Part shown: positions 34,060 to 42,870 of the stretch, piece after piece
Layout: each line of letters begins with the position of its first letter
Numbering within the stretch: position 1 is the first letter of the stretch
Origin: Actinomadura macra NBRC 14102
GTDB taxonomy: Bacteria > Actinomycetota > Actinomycetes > Streptosporangiales > Streptosporangiaceae
Assembly (NCBI RefSeq): GCF_001552215.1
Contig: NZ_BCQT01000010.1
Location: 496,001 to 560,000, forward strand
Reading direction: 5' to 3'
Length of the DNA: 64,000 nt
Notes under the pieces: model-generated
What the model was told of the DNA's origin: nothing
The model's database searches: none
The model's input: the letters and a program-made list of their open reading frames with translations, nothing else
Program-made: the position numbers and the translations under genes

Positions 34060-35110
34060 CAGCGAATTTCCGTTCTCCCATGCCCTGCCGGACCGCCGCG
34101 AGCGCGAGCCGGACGCAGTCCTCGCGCAGCTCGCGGTGGTCCTGCCGGGTCAGTCCCTGGTCGATCCAGGACTCGACGGCCGCCGGCATGAGCGGCCCGC
34201 ATCCGGTGGACGAGGGCGCCGAGCGCGCGACGTCCACGCCGAGGAGGTAGCACGCCGCCCACACCTCCGTCATCGCCGAGGCCGCGCGGGCGGGCAGCCC
34301 GGACAGGTGCGGCGCACCCGCGTCGAGCACCTCCTCGGGATCCACCCCGGCCAGCGGGCAGGCGTCGTACCAGTACCAGCCGAACTCGTGCTCCACCGGG
34401 TCGCCGTGCATCAGCCGGATCGAGCAGACCGAGTCCTGGAGGGCGACTGTGTAGGCGCCGGGCGGCAGTTCGAGGTCGGCGGACGGGTGGTCCGCCGGCC
34501 AGCGCAGGTCCGGCGCGAAGACGGTGGCGCGCAGCCCGTCGCTATGGCCCTCGACGAGCGACTCGGCGTGCCCGTGGTCCATCAGGTGCGGCACCGTGGT
34601 CACGACCGGGATGCCCCGCTCCCGGCAGAAGATCACGACCATCTCGTCGTCGTCCTGGACCTCGTCGGGGATGCCGGCGAGGTAGTCGGCGAGGGCACGG
34701 GCGTGCTCCACCGGCAGGACGAACGCCTGGGTGGGCGTCCACTCGTACAGCGACAGCGGCGCGTAGGCCGCGCCGGCGACCGCCGCCCTGCGCACCAGGT
34801 AGGAGTTGTGCGGAGTGTGCCACAGGCAGAAGGACGAGACGCCGTGCGCGGGCCGCCGGGCGACCGCGTCGTGCAGCTGCGCGGCGAAACCCGGGGCCAG
34901 CCGCACGTCGTCCTGGAGCACCAGGTGGTGCGTCGCGTCGTCGTCGATCGCCGCCCACGCGCGCTTGGCCGTCCGCAGCGGGCTCGGCTTGCCCTCGGGC
35001 TCGGGGTCGGGGACGACCGTCGGTGCGAGGGGCGCGCACGCGCGCAGCAGCGACGGGATCCGGTGCGCGCGGCGCGGATGGTGCATGATGGCCGCGCTGA
35101 TCCTGATCAC
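34049..35110 (-). CDS. glycosyltransferase-like protein (GT-A type)
   Basis: The 353-residue protein has an N-terminal region like a GT-A fold: IMHHPRRAHRIPSLLRAC, then LVLQDDVRLAPGF, where the acidic DD can hold the metal-nucleotide sugar, and a later DDDEMVVIFCRERG. The rest (about 200-353) is unassigned. AAGGGAC lies before the GTG at 35110, which overlaps the stop of the oxidoreductase by four bases. It probably adds a sugar in the pathway encoded by this operon. The family assignment rests on a few motifs. Confidence 0.65.
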   Translation of the reverse strand: MIRISAAIMHHPRRAHRIPSLLRACAPLAPTVVPDPEPEGKPSPLRTAKRAWAAIDDDATHHLVLQDDVRLAPGFAAQLHDAVARRPAHGVSSFCLWHTPHNSYLVRRAAVAGAAYAPLSLYEWTPTQAFVLPVEHARALADYLAGIPDEVQDDDEMVVIFCRERGIPVVTTVPHLMDHGHAESLVEGHSDGLRATVFAPDLRWPADHPSADLELPPGAYTVALQDSVCSIRLMHGDPVEHEFGWYWYDACPLAGVDPEEVLDAGAPHLSGLPARAASAMTEVWAACYLLGVDVARSAPSSTGCGPLMPAAVESWIDQGLTRQDHRELREDCVRLALAAVRQGMGERKFADAS

Positions 35111-36189
35111 TGGTCGTCCCTTTTCGCCCCATCCTTGCGGGCCTCCCCGTTCTCGCGGGCCGCCGCGTGGATGCGGTTCAGCGTCTCCACGTCGTGGGCG
35201 GCGTCCTCCGCCGGGCTGAGGCAGGGCCGCCCCTCCGACAGGACGTCGAAGAAGTGGTCGAGTTCGGCCTTGAAGGGGCTGACGTACGAGCCGGGCACCG
35301 TGCTCTCCACCAGCGCGCCGTCGCGGAGCCGGGTCGTGGACAGCGTCGCCGGGACGTTCTTGAGGTAGATCGACGGATAGTCCAGAACGTGGGTCGCGTC
35401 GCCGGTCACCGCCCGGATCTCCTCGACGTAGCCGCCCGCGACGGTGTCGAGGGTCAGCACGCCCATGCTGACGTGGCGGTTCCCGCCGTCCTGCCAGATG
35501 GCCTCGACACCGCGCCGGTCCAGCACGTCGGTCACGAGCCGGAGCTCGGGCCGCTGGATGCCCGTCAGCACGCGCAGCAGGTACACCTCGTGGATCGCCA
35601 GGTTGAACAGCACCTCCTGGCGGAGGTACTCCCACGATCCACCCCATTCCGGCGCCGCCGCCGGCGGGGTCCAGTCGAGCGGCCGGACAACGTCGAGGTG
35701 CGCCCGGAAGTGGTAGTCCATCGGCAGGCTCGCCTCCGCGCGGAGGTAGACCGGGCCGGGTTCCTCGCGGACCTCGTCCCACAGGGCGCCGAAGGCCGTG
35801 TCGAACAGGCGGCTGTAGCCGACCATGACGGTCCTGCCGAGTTCCTTCGCCTTCCGCGCGAGCGCGTGGGCGTCCTTCGTCGAGTAGCACAGCGGCTTCT
35901 CGACGAAGACGTCCATGCCGGCGTCCAGCGCGTCGTCGACGATGGACGCGTGGTCGCCGGAGGTGAGGACCACCAGCACGTCCGCCGGCGAGGTCCGCAG
36001 CATCTCGCGGTGGTCGGTGAAGGTCGCGGCGATGCCGAACCGGTCCGCCACCCCTTTCAGGACGTGCGGGTCGCGCTCGCAGATCGCGCGGACGGTGCAC
36101 ACGTCGGAGCGTTCGAGCAGGTGCGGCAGATGCATGATCTGCGCGATCTCCCCGCACCCGACGACGTCGACCGTGAGACGGCTTCGCAT
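35107..36189 (-). CDS. Gfo/Idh/MocA-family NAD(P)-dependent oxidoreductase
   Basis: The 360-residue protein has an N-terminal Rossmann fold (VDVVGCGEIAQIMHLPHLLE) and the family signature VEKPLCYS with the catalytic Lys near residue 98. A C-terminal alpha/beta dimer domain completes it. GAAGGGAAGG precedes the ATG. It lies between an aminotransferase and a glycosyltransferase-like gene in one operon. A sugar or cyclitol dehydrogenase that prepares a ketone for transamination fits that setting; the true substrate is unknown. Confidence 0.9.
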   Translation of the reverse strand: MRSRLTVDVVGCGEIAQIMHLPHLLERSDVCTVRAICERDPHVLKGVADRFGIAATFTDHREMLRTSPADVLVVLTSGDHASIVDDALDAGMDVFVEKPLCYSTKDAHALARKAKELGRTVMVGYSRLFDTAFGALWDEVREEPGPVYLRAEASLPMDYHFRAHLDVVRPLDWTPPAAAPEWGGSWEYLRQEVLFNLAIHEVYLLRVLTGIQRPELRLVTDVLDRRGVEAIWQDGGNRHVSMGVLTLDTVAGGYVEEIRAVTGDATHVLDYPSIYLKNVPATLSTTRLRDGALVESTVPGSYVSPFKAELDHFFDVLSEGRPCLSPAEDAAHDVETLNRIHAAARENGEARKDGAKRDDQ

Positions 36190-36255
36190 TGCCTTCCCTT
36201 CGCTGGAGCCAGTGTCGGTGGGCCGCCCGGAGCACGCGGGCGGCCCGTGGGCCGC

Positions 36256-37554
36256 TCAGAGCCCGTGGGCGGCGGAGACCTTGAGCAGGGCGCGGCGGAT
36301 GTCGCTGAAGTCGGCGTAGTCGCCGAGCAGCAGGAAGTGCGGGATCGTCATGACCTGCTGCCGGGCCGCGAGCGACTCGGGCAGCTCGAAGTTCTTCGGG
36401 TCGATCCGGGTCAGCAGCGCGGGGTCGTACTTCTGCGGCGATCCGAGCGGGTTGTACAGGCGGCAGTCGTTCAGCGGGTCGTGCAGCGGCTCGCAGGTGA
36501 CGCGGAGCTCGTGGCTCAGCTCGTGCTGCATCGCCTCGACCTCGTCGGGCTTGACGTCGGAGTGGACGCGGACGCAGTAGCGGTAGTAGGTGCGCTTGGT
36601 GCATCCGTCCGGCACCGCGATCGGCGAGAACGCGTCGATCTCGGTGAGGGCGTCGTCGAGCAGGGCGGCCGTCTCGCGCCGCCGCTCGTTCTCGGCGTCC
36701 ATCTCCTCCAGGCGTCCGAGCAGCAGCGCCGCCTGGACCTCCGACAGGCACAGGTTCCGCCCCTGGACGTCGCCCCGGTCCTGGAGGTTGGGCTCGCCCA
36801 GCCCGGGGTTCACCGAGTAGACCCGTCCGTCGGCGCGGTACTGCTCCATGAGCCCGGCCAGGGACGTGTCGGCGGTGACGGACGCGCCGCCCTCGCCGCA
36901 CGTCAGCACCTTCGACTCCTGCATGCTGTAGGTGCCGATCGCGCCGAAGGTGCCGACGGGCCGGCCGCGGTACTCGGCGCCGTGTGCCTGCGCGCAGTCC
37001 TCGATCAGCGCGAGCCCGTGCCGCCGCGCCAGGTCGGTGAACGCGTCCAGGTCGGCGGTGTTGCACGCGTAGTGGACGAGCAGGACCGCCTCGGTGCGCG
37101 GCGTCAGCGCGGCGGCCGCGGCGGCCGGGGACATGCAGAGCGTGTCCGGGTCGATGTCCACCAGCACCGGGACGAGCCCGGCGCCCGCCACCGCCGACGC
37201 GCACGCGACCCAGGTCAGGCCGGGGACGAGCACCTCCGCGCCGCGGCTGAGACCGAGCGCCTCGAAGGCGATCGTCAGGGCGCTGGTGCCGCTGGTGGTC
37301 GGGATGCAGTGTTCAACCCCGTGGTAGGCGGCGAACGCGCGGGCGAACCGCCGCTCGTACAGCTCCTGCCCGTTGTGCATCTCGCTGATCGCCCAGCGCC
37401 CGCTCCGCAGCGCGTCCAGGGCGAGGCGCTCGGTCCCGGCGTCGAGCCTCGGCCACGCCGGCCACGGTGTCGCGCGGGCAGGCGTGCCGCCGTGCGCGGC
37501 GAGCTCCCGATCGGGGGAGCCGCTCTTGGTCATGCCACGCAGCGCCTCGCTCAT
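36256..37554 (-). CDS. DegT/DnrJ/EryC1/StrS aminotransferase
   Basis: The 432-residue PLP enzyme carries the family pattern: CIPTTSGTSALTIAFEALGL, LIEDCAQAHGAEYRGRPVGT, and SMQESKVLTCGEGG with the PLP-binding Lys215. The NLCLSEVQAALLL segment is typical of the subgroup acting on scyllo-inosose-type cyclitols and related sugars. Start ATG 37554 has AGGTGA upstream; ATG 37533 is possible. It leads a four-gene operon (oxidoreductase, glycosyltransferase-like, unknown). It should convert a keto-sugar or keto-cyclitol to the amine using glutamine or glutamate. Confidence 0.9.
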   Translation of the reverse strand: MSEALRGMTKSGSPDRELAAHGGTPARATPWPAWPRLDAGTERLALDALRSGRWAISEMHNGQELYERRFARAFAAYHGVEHCIPTTSGTSALTIAFEALGLSRGAEVLVPGLTWVACASAVAGAGLVPVLVDIDPDTLCMSPAAAAAALTPRTEAVLLVHYACNTADLDAFTDLARRHGLALIEDCAQAHGAEYRGRPVGTFGAIGTYSMQESKVLTCGEGGASVTADTSLAGLMEQYRADGRVYSVNPGLGEPNLQDRGDVQGRNLCLSEVQAALLLGRLEEMDAENERRRETAALLDDALTEIDAFSPIAVPDGCTKRTYYRYCVRVHSDVKPDEVEAMQHELSHELRVTCEPLHDPLNDCRLYNPLGSPQKYDPALLTRIDPKNFELPESLAARQQVMTIPHFLLLGDYADFSDIRRALLKVSAAHGL

Positions 37555-37845
37555 GGCTCATCACCTGCTCTTTCCTCAAAGTCCTGGGGCACGCTCGGGC
37601 GTGCCGCCCTCCGGCCAATGGGGCGCTGCCATCGTGGTCGCCGGCGGCGGGGCGGCGATATCCCCCGCCGACCGCTCTGCCGGGCGGACGAATGGGCTGT
37701 CCGGACATGCGGAAGGGTGAGCGGCGGGACGCCAGGTCCCGGACCGTCCCCGCCCGCCGCCGTCCATCTGGCAGGCCCTTCTGAGCGCCCCTAAGGCGCC
37801 AGACATCCCAGGTCCTCGTCCCTAGCGTTGGCCGGGGGCGTGCCG
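37555..37845. other. divergent promoter region
   Basis: The gap lies between the leftward aminotransferase operon and the rightward membrane glycosyltransferase gene. No gene, strong repeat or clear operator is visible. It should contain both promoters. Confidence 0.4.
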
Positions 37846-39426
37846 ATGATGGGACGAAGGGGGACCGGGGCCGTGGGGATCGACCGCAAGCCGAGGACGG
37901 CGGAGCCTCCGTCGAAGACGCACGAGCGGAAGACGGCCCACGGGCCCGGAGCGGCCGGTGAGCGCGGAACGTCCGGTGAACGCGGAACGTCCGGTGAGCG
38001 CGGAACGTCCGGTGAACGCGGAACGTCCGGTGAGCGCGGCCCGCAGGTGCTCGCGTTCGTGGCCGCCTTGGTGATCGGGTCCGCCGGGATCTCGATCCCG
38101 TCGCTGTGGCGGGACGAGGCCGCCACCGTCTCGGCCACGCACCACTCCCTGCCGGAGCTGTGGCGGCTCCTCGGGCACGCCGACGCCGTCCACGGTGCCT
38201 ACTACCTGCTGCTCCACCCCTTCGTGACGCTGTTCGGCAGCGGTGCGGCGATACTCCGCCTGCCGTCGGCGCTAGCGGTGGCCTTCGCCGCGGCCGGGGT
38301 GGCGTGGCTGGGGCAGCGGCTGGACGGGCGGCGCACCGGCGTGCTCGCGGGATCCGCCTACGCGCTGACCCCCATGGTCAGCAGGTACGCCCAGGAGGCC
38401 CGTCCCTACGCGCTCGTGTCGGCGCTCGCGGTGCTCTCCACGTGCCTTCTGGTGAAGCTCACCGAGCGAGCCTCGGCCCGGCGGTTCACGGCCTATGGCG
38501 CAACTCTCGCGCTGCTGGGTGCCTTCAACATCCTCGGCCTGCTGATCCTGACGGCACACGGCGTCCTGGTGTTGCGGAGGCATCGCTCACTCGCGCGTGG
38601 CTGGACAGCCGCCGTGCTCGCGGCGGCGGTGGCGCTCGCCCCTCTCCTCTGGCTCGCCTCCCGGCAGCGCGATCAGGTCGCGTGGCTCGCCAAGCCGTCC
38701 CCCGGCGAGATCTGGGTGCTGCTCTCGGGCCTGGCGGGGTCGTCGTTGCTGCTCGCCCCGGTCGCGGCGGCCGCCGGGTACGGCCTGTGGCAGGCCCGCG
38801 ACCTGCGGGCCCTCCTGCTCTCCTGGCTGTTGCTCCCGCCGCTGCTGCTGATGGCGGTCAGCCTCGTCACCCCGCTCTACACGTTCCGGTACGTCCTGTT
38901 CTGCCTGCCCGCCGCGTCCCTCGCGGCCGGCGCCGGGCTCGCCCGCCTCACACCCCCGTGGCGGACGGTGGCAGGGCTCGTGCTCGTGGCCTTGGCGGTG
39001 CCCGGCCACGTCCAACTGCGGCAGCAGGACTCGCGCATCGACGACCTGAGCGCGATGGACTCGATCCTGCGGGTGAACGCCCGGCCGGGGGACGGGCTGC
39101 TGTTCGCCTGCGGCGCCGACCGGCGGGTCATCGCCCCCTTCCCGTCCACCTACCGGCGTCTCACCGACGTCGCGTTCCTCGAATCCGCGGCGGACGCGGG
39201 CACCATGGCGGGCAGGTCGGTCACCGACCCCGAGGCCGCCGCCAGGCTCGGCCGGATCGACCGGGTCTGGGTGCTGGGCCTGGGCGAAGGCACCCCCTGC
39301 CGCGACGACAAGGCGGCGGTGTTGCGCGCGGCCGGCGGTTTCGGTGCGCCGGGGAACGCCGGACGGTGGCGCTTCCGCGGCGGCTCCCTCCTGCTCACCT
39401 CCCGAGTCGAGGCGAGCGCAGGGTGA
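37846..39426 (+). CDS. polytopic membrane glycosyltransferase (GT39/GT83-like)
   Basis: The 526-residue protein has a hydrophilic N-terminus with GERGTS repeats, then about ten membrane helices and an extracellular C-terminal domain. The first outer loop has SLWRDEAATVSATHHSLPEL, where Asp-Glu is the usual catalytic pair of lipid-phosphosugar-using GT-C enzymes, and later PMVSRYAQEARPYALV. It probably moves a sugar from a polyprenyl carrier to a surface molecule. I chose ATG 37846; TTG 37828 and GTG 37840 are in frame upstream. Confidence 0.82.
   Translation: MMGRRGTGAVGIDRKPRTAEPPSKTHERKTAHGPGAAGERGTSGERGTSGERGTSGERGTSGERGPQVLAFVAALVIGSAGISIPSLWRDEAATVSATHHSLPELWRLLGHADAVHGAYYLLLHPFVTLFGSGAAILRLPSALAVAFAAAGVAWLGQRLDGRRTGVLAGSAYALTPMVSRYAQEARPYALVSALAVLSTCLLVKLTERASARRFTAYGATLALLGAFNILGLLILTAHGVLVLRRHRSLARGWTAAVLAAAVALAPLLWLASRQRDQVAWLAKPSPGEIWVLLSGLAGSSLLLAPVAAAAGYGLWQARDLRALLLSWLLLPPLLLMAVSLVTPLYTFRYVLFCLPAASLAAGAGLARLTPPWRTVAGLVLVALAVPGHVQLRQQDSRIDDLSAMDSILRVNARPGDGLLFACGADRRVIAPFPSTYRRLTDVAFLESAADAGTMAGRSVTDPEAAARLGRIDRVWVLGLGEGTPCRDDKAAVLRAAGGFGAPGNAGRWRFRGGSLLLTSRVEASAG
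37957..38040. repeat. 18-bp coding tandem repeat (4.7 units)
   Basis: Units begin at 37957, 37975, 37993, 38011 and 38029 (partial). Each encodes GERGTS. Successive units alternate GGTGAGCGC and GGTGAACGC, so the true period may be 36 bases. Being a multiple of three, copy changes would keep the frame. Confidence 0.9.
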
Positions 39427-39544
39427 GATGCAGCGCCGGTGATACCTCCCCGAAGGCGAGGGGCTTCCCGATCTCAGTCAAACGGACCGGCATCCGCGCG
39501 AAACCCCGACCTATCGAGGGGTAAGCCGGGGGTTCTGCGCGGGC

Positions 39545-39736
39545 TCACGGGGTGTCGAGCTCGCCCGCCTTGACGTCACGGACGAATGCCCGGAAGGACT
39601 CCGGGGAGAGCGCGAACGCGGGGCCCGTGGGGTTCTTGCTGTCCCGCACACCTACCCGTCCGGGCAGGCTCGCAAGCTCGACGCAGTTCCCGTTCTCAGT
39701 GTTGCTACGACTTGACTTGCGCCATTCGATCATCAT
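39545..39736 (-). CDS. DUF397 protein
   Basis: The 63-residue protein has the DUF397 hallmarks WRKSSRSNTENGNCVELA and VRDSKNPTGPAFALSPESF. Its ATG overlaps the stop of the Scr1-type regulator by four bases (ATGA). Such pairs are very common in Streptomyces and relatives, where they behave as regulator-antagonist or toxin-antitoxin-like modules. The exact role is unsettled. Confidence 0.92.
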   Translation of the reverse strand: MMIEWRKSSRSNTENGNCVELASLPGRVGVRDSKNPTGPAFALSPESFRAFVRDVKAGELDTP

Positions 39737-40545
39737 GAGTAGTTCTCCAGTGCTTCCGCTAGCAGGGCCCGCGACGGTCCCCGTGGTACGGCGAGGTCGC
39801 CTATGCGGTCGTACCGTAGTGCGTACCGCTGGACGTCCGGGGGGCTGATGATGAGCCGCCCCTCATCAGGATCGTCTGTGTACGCCACATCGCGAGCGTC
39901 CACGGTCAACAGCTCGAACGCTCCGCTCAACCCGGGATGCGCGTTCGCGTCCGGCTGGACAAGCCGGATGCTCACGTGCGGAAGTTCCGCGAGTTTGATC
40001 AGGTGTTCAACCTGTTGCCGCATGATGCCGTTATCTCCGATCGGATGCGCGAGGCACGCCCAGTTGATCAGTGCGGAGACCTGCGGGGGTTCGGCGCGTC
40101 CGAACACGGCTGTCTGTCGGTCCATCCTCCGCTGTAGTCGCTCCTCCAAGTCTCCAGTCAGTCCTGAGGCCAGCACGGCCCGCGCGTAGCCCTCCGTCTG
40201 GAGCAGCCCCGGGATGAGTACCAGCTCCCACATCCGTAGCCGTGTTGCGCGACGCTCCCAGTCCGAGAGCCCGACTAGCCAGTCTCCATCTTGCGCTGCA
40301 CTCGCGAACCCGACAAGCCGCGTGAATAGGAGATTCGTATCCCAATCTCTATCTATGATGCGCGCGATCTTTAGAGGGAGACGAATCATCCCGGATTCAT
40401 ACCGCGAAACAACCGAACGCGTCCGGTCAATTAGGTCCGCCACCTGCTGTTCGGTGATCCTCCGTTGCTCGCGGTGAAACCGCAGTTGAGTGGCGATGAA
40501 GTGCCACATTGAGCGATCCGGGTCTAGATCCTGCTGTCCGGGCAT
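39733..40545 (-). CDS. Scr1-type XRE regulator (HTH plus DUF5753)
   Basis: The 270-residue protein has an N-terminal XRE HTH (about 15-75, TEQQVADLIDRTRSVVSRYE) and a C-terminal DUF5753 domain (about 95-265, MWELVLIPGLLQTEGYARAV and later YALRYDRIGDLAV). GGAGAAAG precedes the ATG. It is coupled to a DUF397 gene and divergent from a three-gene set of unknown function. The 32-bp imperfect palindrome next to its start is a likely operator. Confidence 0.92.
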   Translation of the reverse strand: MPGQQDLDPDRSMWHFIATQLRFHREQRRITEQQVADLIDRTRSVVSRYESGMIRLPLKIARIIDRDWDTNLLFTRLVGFASAAQDGDWLVGLSDWERRATRLRMWELVLIPGLLQTEGYARAVLASGLTGDLEERLQRRMDRQTAVFGRAEPPQVSALINWACLAHPIGDNGIMRQQVEHLIKLAELPHVSIRLVQPDANAHPGLSGAFELLTVDARDVAYTDDPDEGRLIISPPDVQRYALRYDRIGDLAVPRGPSRALLAEALENYS

Positions 40546-40558
40546 GGCGCTTTCTCCT

Positions 40559-40590
40559 ACGTTCGTTTCGTTCGCGAACGTAGCGAACTT
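40559..40590. promoter_or_regulatory. 32-bp imperfect palindrome upstream of the Scr1-type gene
   Basis: The two 16-base arms (40559-40574 and 40575-40590) match at 13 of 16 positions around the centre TTCGCGAA, with GTTCG/CGAAC steps repeated. It lies between the divergent starts at 40545 and 40606, where an autoregulatory operator is expected. Confidence 0.6.
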
Positions 40591-40605
40591 ACTCTGCGTG
40601 AGCGC

Positions 40606-41100
40606 ATGATTGCAGCCCAAGGAACATACATCTGCCCTGTGAGGTGGTACCGGGACATGGGCATTCACGCGAAACGGACACACACGGCTCTGCCGACGAT
40701 TCAACCGCCGGACGGAATCCATGCGCGCCCCGCCGCCACTGCGGCCTTGGACGCGAACAAGGACCGTCCTCCGTGCGGGCTGTTGCCGGTGATCACTTCC
40801 GTTCATTCGGAACGCTTGGAGCCTCTCCGGGCCGTCCAAAGGTGTTTCTCAGACACCCGCGTGCGGGACATGGCGTGCGTGCTCGTCGAAGCGGACGGGT
40901 ACCCGGCGCTCGCGGTCTCCCGCCTGGACGGCATCGGGGGCACGCTCACGCTGGGGTGTGGCTACGTCTCGGCACAAGGGCGGTGGTGGATCATGACGCG
41001 CCACGCCGACGGTCGGACCGTGGGGCTTGCTCCGGCCCGGGAACCGCTCAAGGTGACCCAGGTCGTGATTGCCGAGATGCGGCGGAGGACGGCGGCATGA
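40606..41100 (+). CDS. protein of unknown function divergent from the Scr1 module
   Basis: The frame encodes up to 164 residues. The second half is the better conserved-looking part (RDMACVLVEADGYPALAVSR and GRWWIMTRHADGRTV). I recognise no family. The true start may be ATG 40606 or a later one near 40660; the ribosome sites are poor. It is coupled by ATGA to a 43-residue ORF. Position next to the operator of the Scr1-type regulator suggests control by that protein. Confidence 0.55.
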   Translation: MIAAQGTYICPVRWYRDMGIHAKRTHTALPTIQPPDGIHARPAATAALDANKDRPPCGLLPVITSVHSERLEPLRAVQRCFSDTRVRDMACVLVEADGYPALAVSRLDGIGGTLTLGCGYVSAQGRWWIMTRHADGRTVGLAPAREPLKVTQVVIAEMRRRTAA

Positions 41101-41228
41101 CGGCGGTACCGGGCAGGGTGACGATGATTCCGCTCCGGGAGCTCGCGGGGAAGTTCGCGGGGACGCTGCTCTCTGGCGTTGCGTGCGGGGCGGTCGGATG
41201 GTTCCCCAGCCTCATCGGGAGGGGATGA
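41097..41228 (+). CDS. 43-residue small protein coupled to its neighbours
   Basis: The ATG overlaps the preceding stop (ATGA), and the stop lies one base before the next ATG, so it is locked into a three-gene set. The peptide has a basic N-terminal half and a moderately hydrophobic end (FAGTLLSGVACGAVGWFPSL), which may touch the membrane. No family is known to me. Confidence 0.5.
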   Translation: MTAVPGRVTMIPLRELAGKFAGTLLSGVACGAVGWFPSLIGRG

Positions 41229-41229
41229 G

Positions 41230-41694
41230 ATGGCCTCCGGCATGATGCGGCCCGCACAGCTTGCGCAGACCGCTGTTGCGGCTTTCGAGGAGGTCATGGC
41301 GGCCCAGGACCGGCCCCGGTCCATGATCCGGCACGTAGCGGACACGGCTCATGCCCGGGCGGAGGAAGCGCTTGCGCAGGTTCCGGAGGCTCCCGCGCGG
41401 GACGCGTTCGGCGTGGCCTTCAACGAGGTCTCCGGACACGTCCGGACCCTGCTGTGCGACACCGGACACCTCCCGGAGACGGTCACCAAGATCCGGGACG
41501 AGGCTCACAAGCTCGCCTACCAGGTGGACGGGACCGGCGAGGCGTGGCATTCGGAGTTCGTCCAGGCGGCCCGGAAGCTCGTCCAGAACGGGCCGGACGG
41601 GCCAGGACGGGCCGGACGGGTAACCCCAGACGTCCGCGTGGAGAGCGCCCAAACACGGCGTCCTCACCACGCGGACAGAGACTCCCGCACGTGA
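41230..41694 (+). CDS. helical protein of unknown function
   Basis: The 154-residue product is rich in Ala, Glu, His and Arg and is probably all helical up to residue 115 (QTAVAAFEEVMAAQDRPR, HARAEEALAQV), then becomes disordered with Arg, Gly and Pro. GAGGGGATGAG precedes the ATG. It is the third gene of the set divergent from the Scr1 module. No function can be assigned. Confidence 0.6.
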   Translation: MASGMMRPAQLAQTAVAAFEEVMAAQDRPRSMIRHVADTAHARAEEALAQVPEAPARDAFGVAFNEVSGHVRTLLCDTGHLPETVTKIRDEAHKLAYQVDGTGEAWHSEFVQAARKLVQNGPDGPGRAGRVTPDVRVESAQTRRPHHADRDSRT

Positions 41695-41726
41695 GCGTTT
41701 CGTCTCCCGTGGCGCTCACGTGCGGG
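41684..41726 (+). terminator. hairpin overlapping the stop codon
   Basis: CCCGCACGTGAGCG (41684-41697) pairs perfectly with 41713-41726 across 15 bases; the left arm contains the stop of the preceding gene. Confidence 0.7.
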
Positions 41727-42110
41727 CGGCGGGTCCCGGGGATTCCAGGGGTGGTAGTCCCCGGGCCCGTGCAAGACGCTCACACGGTCGTGCTCCTAGC
41801 CGGGGAAGGCGACCGCGTGAGACCCGTCCATCGGGAGGAGGTCCCCGTGGACGGGACGCCGTCCGGCGCGAGACCCCCGTCCTTGTAGCGACTGGCGGGC
41901 GCGGTCCGCTGGACGGCAGGGAGCGGCCCCCGGAACGCCGGTCGTCAGTTCCGGGGGCCGTTCACCACCCGACGGCCAGAACGGTGAGCGACGCGCTTAC
42001 GTGGCCTCGGCCGGAACGGTGGTAGCCGAGGGTGCGCCTGAACGTGGCTGGGCGGGGCTGCGCACGCAGACCTAGCGTGACCGTGCCCCCACCGCATTCA
42101 GGAGGACACG
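41727..42110. other. intergenic region with a second hairpin (41924-41960)
   Basis: No supported gene is present. CGGCCCCCGGAAC (41924-41936) pairs perfectly with 41948-41960, so a second terminator-like stem stands before the methyltransferase promoter region. Short open frames here lack start sites and domain signal. Confidence 0.5.
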
Positions 42111-42749
42111 ATGGACGCCATGCAAGCCGCGCTCGGCCGCTATCTGCTGTCGCACTGCGAGAGCCCCGACGAGGTGCTCCGCGAGCTGGCCACCGAGACC
42201 GAGGCGACGGCCCCCGACCTGCACATCACCCACTACGAGGGCGCGCTCCTGTCCATGATCACGCGCATCACCGGGGCGCGGCGCGTCGTCGGGGTCGGCG
42301 TCTTCACCGGCTACTCCTCGCTGTGCATCGCCCGCGCCATGCCCTCGGACGGACGGCTGCTCGCGCTGGAGATCAACGCGGAGTGGGCCGCCATCGCCGA
42401 GCGGTACTGGAAGCGCGCCGGAGTGGACCACAAGATCGACCTGCGGGTGGGTCCGGCGGCCGAGACGCTGCTCGCCCTCCCCGAGGAGGCCGACATCGAC
42501 TTCGCGTTCATCGACGCCGACAAGGTCAACCACCGGCTCTACTACGAGGAGCTGCTGCGGCGGCTGCGGCCGGGCGGGCTGATCCTGCTCGCCGACTCGC
42601 TGCGCGGCGGGCGCGTCCTGAAGGAGGACTGCGATGCCGAGGACGTCGTGGCCGTCCGGGAGCTGAACGAGGCGGTGCACGCCGACGACCGCGTGGACTC
42701 CCTCATCTTCCCGTCCGGGGACGGCGCCACGATGGTGCGCAAGCGCTGA
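42111..42749 (+). CDS. SAM-dependent O-methyltransferase (caffeoyl-CoA type)
   Basis: The 212-residue class I methyltransferase has RRVVGVGVFTGYSSLCIARA for SAM binding, the acidic LLALEIN after strand 2, and the metal-binding FAFIDADKVNHRLYYEE. Small cation-dependent O-methyltransferases of this size act on catechol-like or hydroxylated natural-product intermediates. AGGAGG precedes the ATG. It is followed by an arylsulfotransferase-like gene 121 bases on, so both could tailor a phenolic product; this is inference. Confidence 0.92.
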   Translation: MDAMQAALGRYLLSHCESPDEVLRELATETEATAPDLHITHYEGALLSMITRITGARRVVGVGVFTGYSSLCIARAMPSDGRLLALEINAEWAAIAERYWKRAGVDHKIDLRVGPAAETLLALPEEADIDFAFIDADKVNHRLYYEELLRRLRPGGLILLADSLRGGRVLKEDCDAEDVVAVRELNEAVHADDRVDSLIFPSGDGATMVRKR

Positions 42750-42870
42750 ACCCTCGGGGTGGGGGGCGGGCGTCCGCCTGGGCATGGTCGTTCGTGCGTC
42801 GATCGGACCCTTATGACGGCGGTGCCCCAGCGAAGACGATGGTCGCCGAGCCGAGCCCTGGAGGGAACCT

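Noticed and set aside
35167..37794. An 875-codon rightward frame across the aminotransferase operon
   Set aside because: It is a mirror frame of three well-supported leftward genes and encodes low-complexity Arg/Gly/Val sequence.
39440..39540. A small GC-rich hairpin (CCTCCCCGAAGGCGAGGGG) that resembles ends of IS200/IS605 elements
   Set aside because: No transposase or TnpB fragment lies nearby and the stem is short; chance is likely.
41720..42025. Open frames before the O-methyltransferase
   Set aside because: Arg-rich, no start site, and overlapping two hairpins; better seen as intergenic.
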